DNA from: Marinobacter guineae
GTDB lineage: Bacteria; Pseudomonadota; Gammaproteobacteria; Pseudomonadales; Oleiphilaceae
Reading direction: 5' to 3'
Assembly: GCF_002744735.1 (NCBI RefSeq)
Contig: NZ_KZ319340.1
Coordinates: 1,025,030 to 1,089,029 of the forward strand
Length of the DNA stretch: 64,000 nt
The notes under the pieces are model-generated. The model ran no database searches. It saw only the letters and a list, made by a program, of their open reading frames with translations, and was not told where the DNA came from. A program made the translations under genes and the position numbers. Within the stretch, counting starts at the first letter, position 1. Each line of letters starts with the position of its first letter. Of this stretch, positions 63,893-64,000 are shown piece after piece.

Positions 63893-64000
63893 ATGAATAC
63901 TATGAATCCAACCGTAACCAGCGAAGCGGATATGCCTGAAGAAACGATTGTTCCGGTGCAGGAAGAGAGGCCGGCAGAAACCGTTATTGAGGAAGGAAAG
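63893..64000 (+). CDS. pstB: Phosphate ABC transporter ATP-binding protein, N-terminal fragment
   Basis: The frame opens at ATG 63893 after AAGGAG at 63880-63885 and stays open for 36 codons to the window edge. The visible part (MNTMNPTVTSEADMPEETIV...) is acidic and disordered-looking and lies before any ABC motif. The call as pstB rests on position after pstSCA. The N-terminal extension of at least 36 residues is longer than in E. coli PstB. Confidence 0.75.
   Translation, partial: MNTMNPTVTSEADMPEETIVPVQEERPAETVIEEGK

Noticed and set aside
1..64000. CRISPR arrays, tRNA or rRNA genes, transposases, prophage and toxin-antitoxin genes
   Set aside because: I looked for regularly spaced repeats, cloverleaf-like arms and typical proteins and found none; the gaps between genes are short and accounted for.

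Overview
The window reads as a chromosomal segment of a GC-rich, aerobic marine gammaproteobacterium, most likely Marinobacter or a close relative. This rests on the gene set (TmcA, PpnN, ThiI, UvrD, single-chain NifJ, OmpA with thrombospondin type 3 repeats) and on how the proteins read, not on a marker gene. I saw no rRNA, tRNA, CRISPR array, insertion sequence or phage gene. Nearly all of the DNA is coding, and no gap between genes exceeds about 240 bases.

Layout. 1-6.2 kb is a signalling cluster: a partial GAF-GAF-PAS protein, a Cache histidine kinase, an Hpt/receiver/GGDEF protein, a receiver-HDOD protein and a lone receiver. 6.3-7.9 kb holds two small conserved proteins and a LysO-type exporter. 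8.0-14.9 kb carries a binding lipoprotein, a PhnD-PAS-GGDEF fusion, a Na/Pi cotransporter, an HD-GYP phosphodiesterase and a TatD nuclease, so c-di-GMP turnover recurs across the first 15 kb. 15-36.6 kb is mostly housekeeping: a PPK2-like protein, DadA, a methyltransferase, OmpA, two UvrD-type helicases, TmcA, a CoA enzyme, a cytochrome c, PpnN, ThiI, a deacetylase-family enzyme, GabD, MntP and UppP.

36.7-48.3 kb is an arsenic island. One strand reads arsH-acr3-aioB-aioA. The divergent strand reads an ArsC-ArsR fusion, a GAPDH and arsJ. A permease-thioredoxin pair lies farther along, beyond an outer membrane protein and fetAB. Together the genes could oxidise As(III) in the periplasm, expel As(III), reduce As(V), and export As(V) as arseno-phosphoglycerate.

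48.4-59.8 kb holds an MFS transporter, CorA, a QTMAN-like glycosyltransferase, an ECF sigma/ATP-grasp/CDF operon, a NifJ-DHOD-like pair and a thioesterase. 60-64 kb is a phosphate uptake operon, pstS-pstC-pstA-pstB, with a PhoB box before pstS; pstB runs off the right edge.

The most unusual signal is not a gene. Two intergenic elements (22249-22362 and 32814-32921) have long, almost perfectly paired outer arms of unrelated sequence. Each encloses the same kind of core: two small hairpins whose loops read A-N-G-G-A-T closed by C and G. That is the consensus recognised by CsrA/RsmA in RNA. All four loops fit, and both elements point in the direction of the flanking genes.
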